Source of the DNA: an uncultured Bacteroidales bacterium | Lineage (GTDB): Bacteria > Bacteroidota > Bacteroidia > Bacteroidales > Bacteroidaceae | Length of the DNA stretch: 64,000 nt | Direction of reading: 5' to 3' | Assembly (NCBI GenBank): GCA_937898885.1 | Contig: CALDKD010000089.1 | Location: 41,599-105,598 of the forward strand | Shown here: positions 36,327 to 42,886 of the stretch, piece by piece | How positions within the stretch are numbered: the first letter of the stretch is position 1 | Layout: every line of letters begins with the position of its first letter | Made by a program: the position numbers and the translations under genes | Notes under the pieces: generated by a model | Database searches by the model: none | Told to the model about the DNA's origin: nothing | What the model saw: the letters and a program-made list of their open reading frames with translations, nothing else

Positions 36327-36379
36327 GCCAACGTAAGCAGCATAACCACCGTATAAGTATTTTTTGTACCTTTGCGGTG

Positions 36380-36778
36380 ATGAAAGCGATTTATCTGATA
36401 TTGGCATATGTAATGTCTTTCCTGTCCAATACGGCAGGAAAGACATTTGTATATGCCGACTCCAATACTGCCGCAACGTATTTTTGCGATGCGGCTGAGA
36501 ATCATACGCGCAAGGTACTGCATCTGCTCCAGGTATGTCTGGACTCATCGCAGTCCGGTTGCTCACAAGTAAGACGGGTGAACAGCACAACTGTCAGAAA
36601 TGCCAAGAATGACAGGCGCTCACAATTCACCGCAAAATATTACACCAAAAGCACCAAATCAGACAGGCCTTACGGCAAAATATCATACCACACATTCAGC
36701 CATTGCCATATAAAGGCAATATACGGCAACAATTCCCGCATAAGATATCTGTCAGACATCTGCGTCTTGCGGATTTAG
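36380..36778 (+). CDS. Putative small exported protein, no recognised family
   Basis: ORF of 132 residues from ATG 36380 with a signal-peptide-like start (IYLILAYVMSFLSNTAGKTFVYA). The rest is basic and Cys/Thr/Ser-rich (CDAAENHTRKVLHLLQVCLD). A TACCTTTG box at 36367-36374 would put transcription start within a few bases of the ATG, so translation would be leaderless or the real start lies further in. No homology is recognised. It fills most of the 556-bp gap before the antiporter gene; the remaining ~100 bp show nothing clear. Confidence 0.4.
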   Translation: MKAIYLILAYVMSFLSNTAGKTFVYADSNTAATYFCDAAENHTRKVLHLLQVCLDSSQSGCSQVRRVNSTTVRNAKNDRRSQFTAKYYTKSTKSDRPYGKISYHTFSHCHIKAIYGNNSRIRYLSDICVLRI

Positions 36779-36882
36779 CATACGGAGAAGAGTGCGCAAT
36801 CCGCACAGGCAATTGAGAATCATTTGTTTAACTCCGCGCCGCCAATATCCGCAGCGGCTGCTAAATCTATGCAAAATTAAAA

Positions 36883-38181
36883 ATGGAAACTATTCAGGCG
36901 TGGACTATGATCCCGTTTTTGATAATGTTGCTGCTGATAGCCACAGCGCCATTGGTAGCAGAGAATTATTGGGAGAGCAACCGTCACAAGCTGGCTTCAA
37001 CACTGTTTGTCGCTGTCCCTACCGCAATCTACCTAATATGTACCGGACTTGGAGATGAGCTGGCCCACCAGATTTTCTCAGACTATGTTCCTTTCATCAT
37101 ACTTCTACTGGCACTGTTCGTAGTTACAGGAGGAATCCGCATCACAGGCGACATCACGGCCAGTCCGTTCGTAAACTCAGCCATCCTGCTTCTCGGGTTT
37201 GTGCTGGCATCGTTTATGGGAACCACAGGTGCGGCAATGCTGCTTATCAGACCCCTGCTCGAGATAAACAGGCAACGCACTCACAAGACACATACCATAC
37301 TCTTTTTCATTGCAATGGTGGCTAATGCCGGCGGCATACTAACACCACTCGGAGACCCACCACTCTTCCTTCTATATCTGAGAGGCGCGCCTTTCACCTG
37401 GTTTATGAGTCTGTTGCCTGAATGGCTGTTCACGGGAGCCTGCCTGCTTGCAATATACTTTGTATGGGACAGCATTATGGTCCGGAAGGAGCCCTTGGAG
37501 GCTATGGTGGCCGACCTTGTTGACTACAAGCCAATCAGAATAAAAGGTAAATTGAACTTTGTATGGCTCGCTATGATATTGCTATCGGTAATTTTCCTGA
37601 ACGAGAGATACATACCCGCAATGAGCCGGAACGACTCTTTCTTTCTGATAAGGTATCTTCGCGAGATAGCGCTGGTTATAGTTATCGCGCTATCCATGCG
37701 TCTTACCCCAAAGCGTATCAGGAAAGAGAACCATTTCTCCTGGAGCCCAATCATTGAGGTTGGTGTGCTGTTTATAGGTATCTTCACGACTATGACTCCT
37801 GCCCTGCTCTATCTAAGGGCACACGCCGCAGAAGTTGGTCTCACCATGCCCTGGCAATTCTATTACAGTACCGGACTGCTATCTTCTTTCCTGGACAACT
37901 CGCCTACAGCAGTGGCATTTCATTCAGTAGCCACCGGACTCTATCCCGAGGCATTGCCTGAATTCATCGCAGGCATACCAGCCCCACTGATGAAAGCCAT
38001 ATCACTTGGCGCCGTATTCTTTGGCTCTATGACATACATAGGCAACGGCCCCAACTTTATGGTTAAGGCCATAGCGGAGAGAGATGGTGTGAGAATGCCG
38101 GGATTCTTCGGCTATATGCTGAAATTCTCGCTGATAGTACTGTTGCCGGTATATATATTGGTACAGTTTATATTCCTATAG
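36883..38181 (+). CDS. NhaD-type / citrate-transporter-family Na+/H+ antiporter
   Basis: Inner-membrane transporter of 432 residues with about 12 hydrophobic helices in the ion-transporter (ArsB/NhaD) superfamily. Conserved segments include MVANAGGILTPLGDPPLFLLYLRG (the NhaD-like TPxGDPP hairpin) in the first half and LSSFLDNSPTAVAFHSVATG and IGNGPNFMVKAIAE in the second, as inverted repeats. It likely exchanges Na+ for H+. A single gene with no terminator hairpin detected; the yigZ promoter begins 25 bp after the stop. Confidence 0.9.
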   Translation: METIQAWTMIPFLIMLLLIATAPLVAENYWESNRHKLASTLFVAVPTAIYLICTGLGDELAHQIFSDYVPFIILLLALFVVTGGIRITGDITASPFVNSAILLLGFVLASFMGTTGAAMLLIRPLLEINRQRTHKTHTILFFIAMVANAGGILTPLGDPPLFLLYLRGAPFTWFMSLLPEWLFTGACLLAIYFVWDSIMVRKEPLEAMVADLVDYKPIRIKGKLNFVWLAMILLSVIFLNERYIPAMSRNDSFFLIRYLREIALVIVIALSMRLTPKRIRKENHFSWSPIIEVGVLFIGIFTTMTPALLYLRAHAAEVGLTMPWQFYYSTGLLSSFLDNSPTAVAFHSVATGLYPEALPEFIAGIPAPLMKAISLGAVFFGSMTYIGNGPNFMVKAIAERDGVRMPGFFGYMLKFSLIVLLPVYILVQFIFL

Positions 38182-38205
38182 GCAAAAAGACATATTCAGA
38201 CAGCA

Positions 38206-38235
38206 TTGTTTTTCTTACATTATTGACTAACTTTG
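38206..38235 (+). promoter_or_regulatory. Promoter for yigZ-like gene
   Basis: TTG at 38206-38208, a 19-bp spacer and TAACTTTG at 38228-38235 match the consensus. It supports the TTG start codon at 38259, about 18 nt into the mRNA. Confidence 0.7.
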
Positions 38236-38258
38236 GGACGTAAGTACGTATTTGCATC

Positions 38259-38909
38259 TTGACTGACTCTTATCTGACAATAGCGGAACGTGCTGAGTCG
38301 CAGTTTACCGAGCAACGCAGCAGGTTTATATCGTTCGCCATTCCGGTGCGGACAGCCGATGATGTGAAGACTCACGTGGCGGCCATCCAGAAGGAGTATT
38401 ACGATGCCCGTCACGTGTGCTATGCCTATATGCTCGGACCGGAGAGACAGGAATGGAGAGCCAACGACAATGGAGAGCCGTCGGGCACCGCCGGCAAGCC
38501 AATCCTAGGCCAGATAAACAGCAACAGCCTTACTGACATACTGATAGCTGTGGTGCGCTATTTCGGTGGCGTGAAGCTTGGCACCAGCGGACTTATTGAG
38601 GCCTATCGCAAGGCCGCCGCCGATGCCATCAGCTCAGCCACAATAGTGGAGCGTTTTGTTGAGAAGGATATACCAGTCCTTTTCTCCTACCCTATGATGA
38701 ATGAGGTAATGCGCGTGGTCAAGGATATGAGCCCCGCCATAGTATCACAGGAATACGGCCAGTTCTCTGACGAGAGCATCCCCGGCCGCACATTTGACTG
38801 CCGCATAATACTGCGTACCCGCCTGTCTGGGGTGCAGCCGCTCATTGACAGATTCCACAAGATTACCGAATCCCAGCGCCTGCCTGAGATAGTCTGCATT
38901 GACGGGTAA
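38259..38909 (+). CDS. YigZ/IMPACT family protein
   Basis: Cytosolic protein of 216 residues in the YigZ/YvyE (UPF0029/IMPACT) family. The signature DARHVCYAYMLGP, then NDNGEPSGTAGKPIL and VVRYFGGVKLGTSGLIEAYRKAA are conserved. The ferredoxin-like C-terminal domain (about 140-215) is also present. Family members bind nucleic acid or ribosomes; the precise role is not settled. Translation appears to start at TTG 38259, since there is no in-frame ATG upstream after the promoter. Confidence 0.92.
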   Translation: MTDSYLTIAERAESQFTEQRSRFISFAIPVRTADDVKTHVAAIQKEYYDARHVCYAYMLGPERQEWRANDNGEPSGTAGKPILGQINSNSLTDILIAVVRYFGGVKLGTSGLIEAYRKAAADAISSATIVERFVEKDIPVLFSYPMMNEVMRVVKDMSPAIVSQEYGQFSDESIPGRTFDCRIILRTRLSGVQPLIDRFHKITESQRLPEIVCIDG

Positions 38910-38935
38910 TAGCAGACGGCTCACTGCCCCGTCAC

Positions 38936-39544
38936 TCACGGCAGGCCCCAGTACTTGCGGTTGCCGTTTCCGTGACACTTCAGCGATGCCTCCTCGCCTG
39001 ACGAGAGGCGTTTCAGCTCGCGCGATGCCGTTGCGGCTGATATGTGATTCAAATTGGAATACTCCTGCAAGGTGATACGTCCGTTCTTACTCACCCACTC
39101 CAATGCAGCTGAGCGATGCTCATCTATGCGGCCCTTAGACTTACAAACCGGCACATATTCCTCTTCCATAGAGTTCTCGAACTCGGTTTTCTCTCTGAGT
39201 TCTCTCATAAACTCCGGATCCAGCTTCAGATTCAGCCGCTTTACCTTAATGCGCCTCTGCCCGCCATCCATTCCGTTCTTTCCTTTCTGGAAAGTAAGTG
39301 ATAGCGAAAAGGTGCCAATACCGTCTATGCAGACGCTATGTCCTTCAGGCAGAATTGCCAGAAGTGTCTCGCGAAGAGCGCCCATTACAGCCTTCGCCCC
39401 GCACTCAGTGTATCCAGACCTGAAGCCTATTCGTTTTAATACTTCATCTTTGTCAAACTGACTGTATATCTCCGCTTTTGGAAATACGCGAAGCTTGCCG
39501 TCCAACATATCCGGCAGCTCCTGCAAGTGATACTTAATTGCCAT
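38936..39544 (-). CDS. HU-like DNA-binding protein with C-terminal winged-helix domain
   Basis: Protein of 202 residues from ATG 39544. Residues 1-110 follow the Bacteroidetes HU/IHF-like family pattern (YHLQELPDMLDGK, KDEVLKRIGFRSGYTE, LLAILPEGHSVCIDGIGTFSLSL). The C-terminal part (about 150-202) reads as a winged helix (ALEWVSKNGRITLQEYSNLNHISAATASRELKRL). An architectural protein joined to a sequence-reading domain suggests a regulator. A 76-bp nested palindrome 43-118 bp upstream of its start (39587-39662) is a natural candidate for its own operator. The start at 39574 would add ten unlikely residues. Confidence 0.8.
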   Translation of the reverse strand: MAIKYHLQELPDMLDGKLRVFPKAEIYSQFDKDEVLKRIGFRSGYTECGAKAVMGALRETLLAILPEGHSVCIDGIGTFSLSLTFQKGKNGMDGGQRRIKVKRLNLKLDPEFMRELREKTEFENSMEEEYVPVCKSKGRIDEHRSAALEWVSKNGRITLQEYSNLNHISAATASRELKRLSSGEEASLKCHGNGNRKYWGLP

Positions 39545-39586
39545 TGTTTTACTATATAGTTTTACACATTTCACTCCGTGGCCTCG

Positions 39587-39662
39587 TTCGTTTCATTTCA
39601 TTATTTGAAACGAATGCAACGAGGCCTCAATTCGTTCGTTTCAAATAATGAAATGAAACGAA
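39587..39662. repeat. Nested palindrome: two perfect 28-bp inverted arms and central GAGGCCTC
   Basis: Arm 1 (39587-39614) and arm 2 (39635-39662) are exact reverse complements. Each arm is itself flanked by TTCGTTTCA and TGAAACGAA. The palindromic octamer GAGGCCTC (39621-39628) sits exactly at the symmetry centre. A competing hairpin is possible: GGCCTCGTT (39580-39588) pairs with AACGAGGCC (39618-39626). The right edge overlaps a minus-strand TATATTCG -7-like box (39666-39659), so the element lies between promoter and start of the HU-wHTH gene. Candidate operator, cruciform, or switchable 5' leader. Confidence 0.85.
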
Positions 39663-39862
39663 TATAATTACAAAAGTAATATCAATATGGCTAACGTCAA
39701 AATGCCGGGTAGGCACAACTTAATTTCTTTGTCATTTTGAGGACAAAAGCATCAGGTTAACTTGAACGCAGCGGTATGCGGAAAATAGTTGAGAATAATG
39801 CAAATCGAGGTAACTTTCAATTATATTTGCAGTATCAAGATGCTTGTTGGTAAACATCTGAT

Positions 39863-40039
39863 ATGCTAAAAATAATATGTCTGTTGCCTGATCTCGGTCC
39901 TAAGGTTTTATTTGTAGCGCTTATCTGGTTTATTATCAATAAATGCAGGCGACGCAGAAAGCCAAGGTACGAACCTCGCGAGAAACAGCAGACCAGCCAG
40001 GGAAAGGGCGCTTCCAAGACCCGTGTAGATGAATGCTAA
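39863..40039 (+). CDS. Candidate 58-residue single-pass membrane protein (antisense overlap)
   Basis: ATG 39863 opens 58 codons with a hydrophobic segment (VLFVALIWFIINKC) followed by a strongly basic tail (RRRRKPRYEPRE). A TATATTTG box at 39822-39829 lies 33 bp upstream. It overlaps, on the opposite strand, another candidate small ORF, so at most one is likely to be the main product. Weak evidence. The stretch 39663-39820 shows no other feature. Confidence 0.25.
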   Translation: MLKIICLLPDLGPKVLFVALIWFIINKCRRRRKPRYEPREKQQTSQGKGASKTRVDEC

Positions 40040-40093
40040 GAAACTGTCAGGCAGTTTCCCTATTCCTCTGAGGGTGAATCCCAAGGTCATCAT
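39908..40093 (-). CDS. Candidate small membrane protein downstream of tenA
   Basis: From ATG 40093 it encodes 61 residues with a long hydrophobic core (FLAFIYTGLGSALSLAGLLFLARF) preceded by TLRGIGKLPDS. The open frame extends to a TTG at 40150, giving 80 residues and a second hydrophobic stretch (YLIIVFMMTLGF). However, that TTG lies inside a TATCTTTG promoter-like box (40155-40148). Its base composition and codon choice resemble neighbouring genes. It follows tenA by under 100 bp on the same strand and could share its mRNA. Function unknown. Confidence 0.45.
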   Translation of the reverse strand: MMTLGFTLRGIGKLPDSFLAFIYTGLGSALSLAGLLFLARFVPWLSASPAFIDNKPDKRYK

Positions 40094-40178
40094 GAAGACA
40101 ATGATCAGATAGCCTTTCGGCGTAAGGAACCAGAAAAGCGGATAGCACAAAGATAAAAGGTGTCAGAATATAAAGCGA

Positions 40179-40829
40179 TTATATGGCAGGGCCGTATGCG
40201 TAATCCCAGAAGTCGTACTCGAACTGCGTTGCCTCGATGAAAAGACTAGTCATTTGCTGACGGATATCTGAATCTGCGGCGGCAGCATAGTTGTCCGCCA
40301 GTTCAAGCACTGCTTTAACCCCTTCTGTGAATTCATCGTTCGCATATTCTGCAATCCACTCTTTGTAAGGGTTCCCATCAACTTTTGCAATGCTGATTAT
40401 GTAACGGCCCACCTCATTATACACCCACATGCATGGCAGCAGGGCGGCTAGTGCGAGTTCCGGGCGTCTGGTGTTCAAGGCCGCCTCGGTGTGAGCATTA
40501 TAAGCTGCGGTGACAGGTGACGCGCTCACTTCAAGGTCAGTGCCGAAACGCTCAATCATCAACTTGTGCATCGCACTCTCCCCTTCCAGTCCAGCGCGTG
40601 CGAATTCATTGAACATCTCACGCTGCCCGGCATCAGCAATCATTGAGGCGAACATCAGCATCTGCCGCCCGTAATTACCAAGATATATCTCATCCTGAGC
40701 TACGTAACGGTTGAATGCGGCACTGTCAAGCGTGCCGGCGGCAAGTTCTTTGATAAAGGGATGTCCGATAATACGAGCGTAAATACCCGAAGCCCCGGAC
40801 CAGGCTTCCTCAGTCCATTTCTTTGTCAT
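40179..40829 (-). CDS. tenA: TenA family aminopyrimidine aminohydrolase / thiaminase II
   Basis: All-helical thiamin salvage enzyme of 216 residues that hydrolyses aminopyrimidine breakdown products of thiamin to HMP. Family landmarks are YVAQDEIYLGNYGRQM near the N-terminus, the catalytic Cys in LALAALLPCMWVYNEVG, and the C-terminal Glu region FIEATQFEYDFWDYAYG. Expression is controlled by a TPP riboswitch directly upstream (40829-40913), which confirms the thiamin role. Other thi genes are not adjacent. Confidence 0.95.
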   Translation of the reverse strand: MTKKWTEEAWSGASGIYARIIGHPFIKELAAGTLDSAAFNRYVAQDEIYLGNYGRQMLMFASMIADAGQREMFNEFARAGLEGESAMHKLMIERFGTDLEVSASPVTAAYNAHTEAALNTRRPELALAALLPCMWVYNEVGRYIISIAKVDGNPYKEWIAEYANDEFTEGVKAVLELADNYAAAADSDIRQQMTSLFIEATQFEYDFWDYAYGPAI

Positions 40830-40913
40830 AATTAATTCCTTACGTCGGTATTGACCGAATCAAGTTCTACGGGTAATAATCTCAACAGGTTTCTCCTGTA
40901 CCCCGATAATTAT
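40829..40913 (-). promoter_or_regulatory. TPP riboswitch (THI element)
   Basis: On the minus strand the aptamer core reads CGGGGT, hairpin ACAGG/CCTGT, TGAGA, ACCC, GAACTTGAT, hairpin TCGGTCAATACCGA, CGTAAGGAA. This is the THI-box order (consensus GAACCTGAT has one C-to-T change). P1 can form between ATAATTA (40913-40907) and TAATTAT (40835-40829). The 3' P1 strand thus includes the first two bases of the tenA ATG, and the conserved GTAAGGAA holds the Shine-Dalgarno. TPP binding would directly mask translation initiation. Confidence 0.92.
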
Positions 40914-40915
40914 TG

Positions 40916-40945
40916 CAAAGATAGCTTTTTTTATTGGAATTACAA
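40916..40945 (-). promoter_or_regulatory. Promoter for TPP riboswitch-tenA
   Basis: Minus-strand TTG (40945-40943), a 19-bp spacer and TATCTTTG (40923-40916). Transcription would start near 40911, right at the 5' strand of riboswitch P1. The element lies within the 3' end of the upstream small hypothetical gene. Confidence 0.75.
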
Positions 40946-41227
40946 CACCGGCTCCACGACACTCTGGTCGGGCCAGTTGGGGTAATAGAGCAAAGGCAGC
41001 CTTGGGATGCCGGACTGCTCGTACTCCACCCTGCGCACGCGGCTGAAATCAGGAGCGCCGTAATCAAATGAGCGGCCGTACAATACAACAACGCCACGGG
41101 CGGCATCTATCAGCCACAGACCGCCCCCGAAGCATTCATCCTGCCCGTTGGGAAGCAAATCGTAATGACGGTCCACATAGCCGAACCGCAGCACTCCATC
41201 CGATGTTATAACAAACTTCCTTTGCAT
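40940..41227 (-). CDS. Conserved hypothetical protein, 95 residues
   Basis: Starts at ATG 41227 (MQRKFVITSDGVLRFGYV) and encodes a small beta-rich protein with DLLPNGQDECFGGGLWLID and VVLYGRSFDYGAPDFSRV. Similar short proteins occur as hypotheticals in Bacteroidales, usually with the phrase ITSDGVLRFG. No domain with known function. It begins 16 bp after the aldehyde dehydrogenase stop and is probably co-transcribed with it. The longer frame to 41308 runs into that gene and was rejected. Confidence 0.75.
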   Translation of the reverse strand: MQRKFVITSDGVLRFGYVDRHYDLLPNGQDECFGGGLWLIDAARGVVVLYGRSFDYGAPDFSRVRRVEYEQSGIPRLPLLYYPNWPDQSVVEPVL

Positions 41228-41243
41228 AGTGTTATTCGCGATT

Positions 41244-42662
41244 TCAAAACAACCTGCGCAACAACGACAGTTTGGACTCACCCGCCTTGCCGCCGTACGG
41301 ATGCTCACGCAACGGCAGGTTCAGGACACTCCTGCCAGTAAGTACCGTAGAGGGATGCGTGAACTCGCGGAAGCCCCATTCTCCGTGATATGCTCCCATT
41401 CCGGAATGGCCCGTGCCGTTGAACGGAACGCCGTTCACCATAAGATGTATGCACACCTCGTTGATGCAGCCGCCGCCATACTGCTGAGTACTCATCACGC
41501 GGTTGGCCCACTTGACATCGCGGGTGAAGAGATACATTGCAAGCGGATGCTCCCTGCCGGCTATGACATCCATCAGCGCATCAACCTCGCTGTCCTTGAA
41601 TGGCACCACAGGCAGCAGCGGACAGAAGAGCTCCTGCATCACAATATCCTCATCCTTGCCTACGGGATAGATGATGGTCGGTGAGTAACGACGGCTATCG
41701 CTGTCGCCTTTGCCGCCATAGACTATGCGGTCTCTGTACCTGTCAGCAATGGACGCGCATTTGTTGTATGCGGAACCGGTAATCAGCTTTGGATACTCAG
41801 GATTTGACTCGGGGCTCACGCCAATCTGCCGTTCGAACTCTGCGGCAAGTTCCTGAACAAATTGGTCTGCTATGTCCTCTGCCACGGCAACCTGATTTAT
41901 GTTGATGCAAATCTGGCCGGCATTACACAACTTGAAGAATGCTATCTTGCGGGCGGCATCGCGTATGTCGGCATCCGAGCGGACCACACACCAGTTGCCA
42001 GTCTCGCCTCCAAGCTCCAGGGCCACAGGTATGAGATTGCCTGCCGCCTGCTGCAATACGTGCTTGCCCACAGCGGGCGAGCCGGTGTAGAATATCTTGT
42101 CGAAACGCTGACTGAGACACATATCAGCCACATCGTGCCCGCCATCTATCAGTGTGATGAACTCCGGCGGAAAGTTTTCGGCTATAAGCCTTTTCATAAC
42201 CGCAGTGCACGCCGAAGACTTGGAGCTGGCCTTAATGACCACGGTGTTTCCACCAGAGATGCTGGCTGCGGCCACGCCAAAGGTAAGCAGTACCGGAAAG
42301 TTGAACGGGCTCACAATCAGAGTCACACCGTACGGCATCTTATACACGCGGGTTATCAGGCTTGGGAAGCACAGGAATCCGCTGAAATGCCGCTCAGGTC
42401 TGGCCCAACGGCGCAGATGCCTTATCATCTCGTTAATCTCGGCAATAGCCGGCCCTATATCGCAAAGGAACGCCTCTACCCTGCTCCGTCCAAGATCCTG
42501 GTGCAAGGCATCCTCCAGCTCAATCTCCGCGGCCTTAATCACAGCCTTGAGTTTTCTCAGCTGGCTTATACGCCAACCCACGTCAAGTGTGGTACCGGTA
42601 CGGAAGAAACTACGTTGAGCCGCAGCCACATTGCTTATATCAGACTCTGTATATGTGCTCAT
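41244..42662 (-). CDS. Aldehyde dehydrogenase family protein
   Basis: NAD(P)-dependent aldehyde dehydrogenase of 472 residues. Present are YGVTLIVSPFNFPVLLTFG, the FYTGSPAVGKHV cofactor loop, the catalytic Glu in VALELGGETGNW and the catalytic Cys in LCNAGQICININ. The C-terminal end carries FNGTGHSGMGAYHGEWGFREFTH, typical of short ALDH3-like enzymes that lack the N-terminal extension. Substrate unknown. A minus-strand TATTTTTG box (42692-42685) 23 bp upstream is its likely -7 element; the 95-residue gene follows. Confidence 0.93.
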   Translation of the reverse strand: MSTYTESDISNVAAAQRSFFRTGTTLDVGWRISQLRKLKAVIKAAEIELEDALHQDLGRSRVEAFLCDIGPAIAEINEMIRHLRRWARPERHFSGFLCFPSLITRVYKMPYGVTLIVSPFNFPVLLTFGVAAASISGGNTVVIKASSKSSACTAVMKRLIAENFPPEFITLIDGGHDVADMCLSQRFDKIFYTGSPAVGKHVLQQAAGNLIPVALELGGETGNWCVVRSDADIRDAARKIAFFKLCNAGQICININQVAVAEDIADQFVQELAAEFERQIGVSPESNPEYPKLITGSAYNKCASIADRYRDRIVYGGKGDSDSRRYSPTIIYPVGKDEDIVMQELFCPLLPVVPFKDSEVDALMDVIAGREHPLAMYLFTRDVKWANRVMSTQQYGGGCINEVCIHLMVNGVPFNGTGHSGMGAYHGEWGFREFTHPSTVLTGRSVLNLPLREHPYGGKAGESKLSLLRRLF

Positions 42663-42684
42663 ACTCTCTTCTTTTTCAATGGCT

Positions 42685-42692
42685 CAAAAATA
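42685..42692 (-). promoter_or_regulatory. -7 element for aldehyde dehydrogenase gene
   Basis: TATTTTTG on the minus strand, 23 bp before the ATG at 42662. No clear TTG at -33. Confidence 0.5.
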
Positions 42693-42810
42693 GCGGATAT
42701 ATTTGGCTTTAAGGTACTAAAACGGGTTAATTTTGCATAATAGCCCATAAGACTGGTGTGTCCGATCGCTTCACATACCCCCGGGTAGAGCTATTTAGCA
42801 AGAATTGCGC

Positions 42811-42840
42811 TTGGCAAATGTAAACTATTCATTAAATTTG
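42811..42840 (+). promoter_or_regulatory. Promoter for the DPP7-polyferredoxin-TonB operon
   Basis: TTG at 42811-42813, a 19-bp spacer and TAAATTTG at 42833-42840. The ATG at 42887 is about 40 nt downstream. The six following genes are spaced from an 11-bp overlap to a 19-bp gap, and the only terminator is at 53294-53329. Confidence 0.75.
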
Positions 42841-42886
42841 CAATTTATGACAATACACATTTATTGTTAAACGCATTACATATAGT

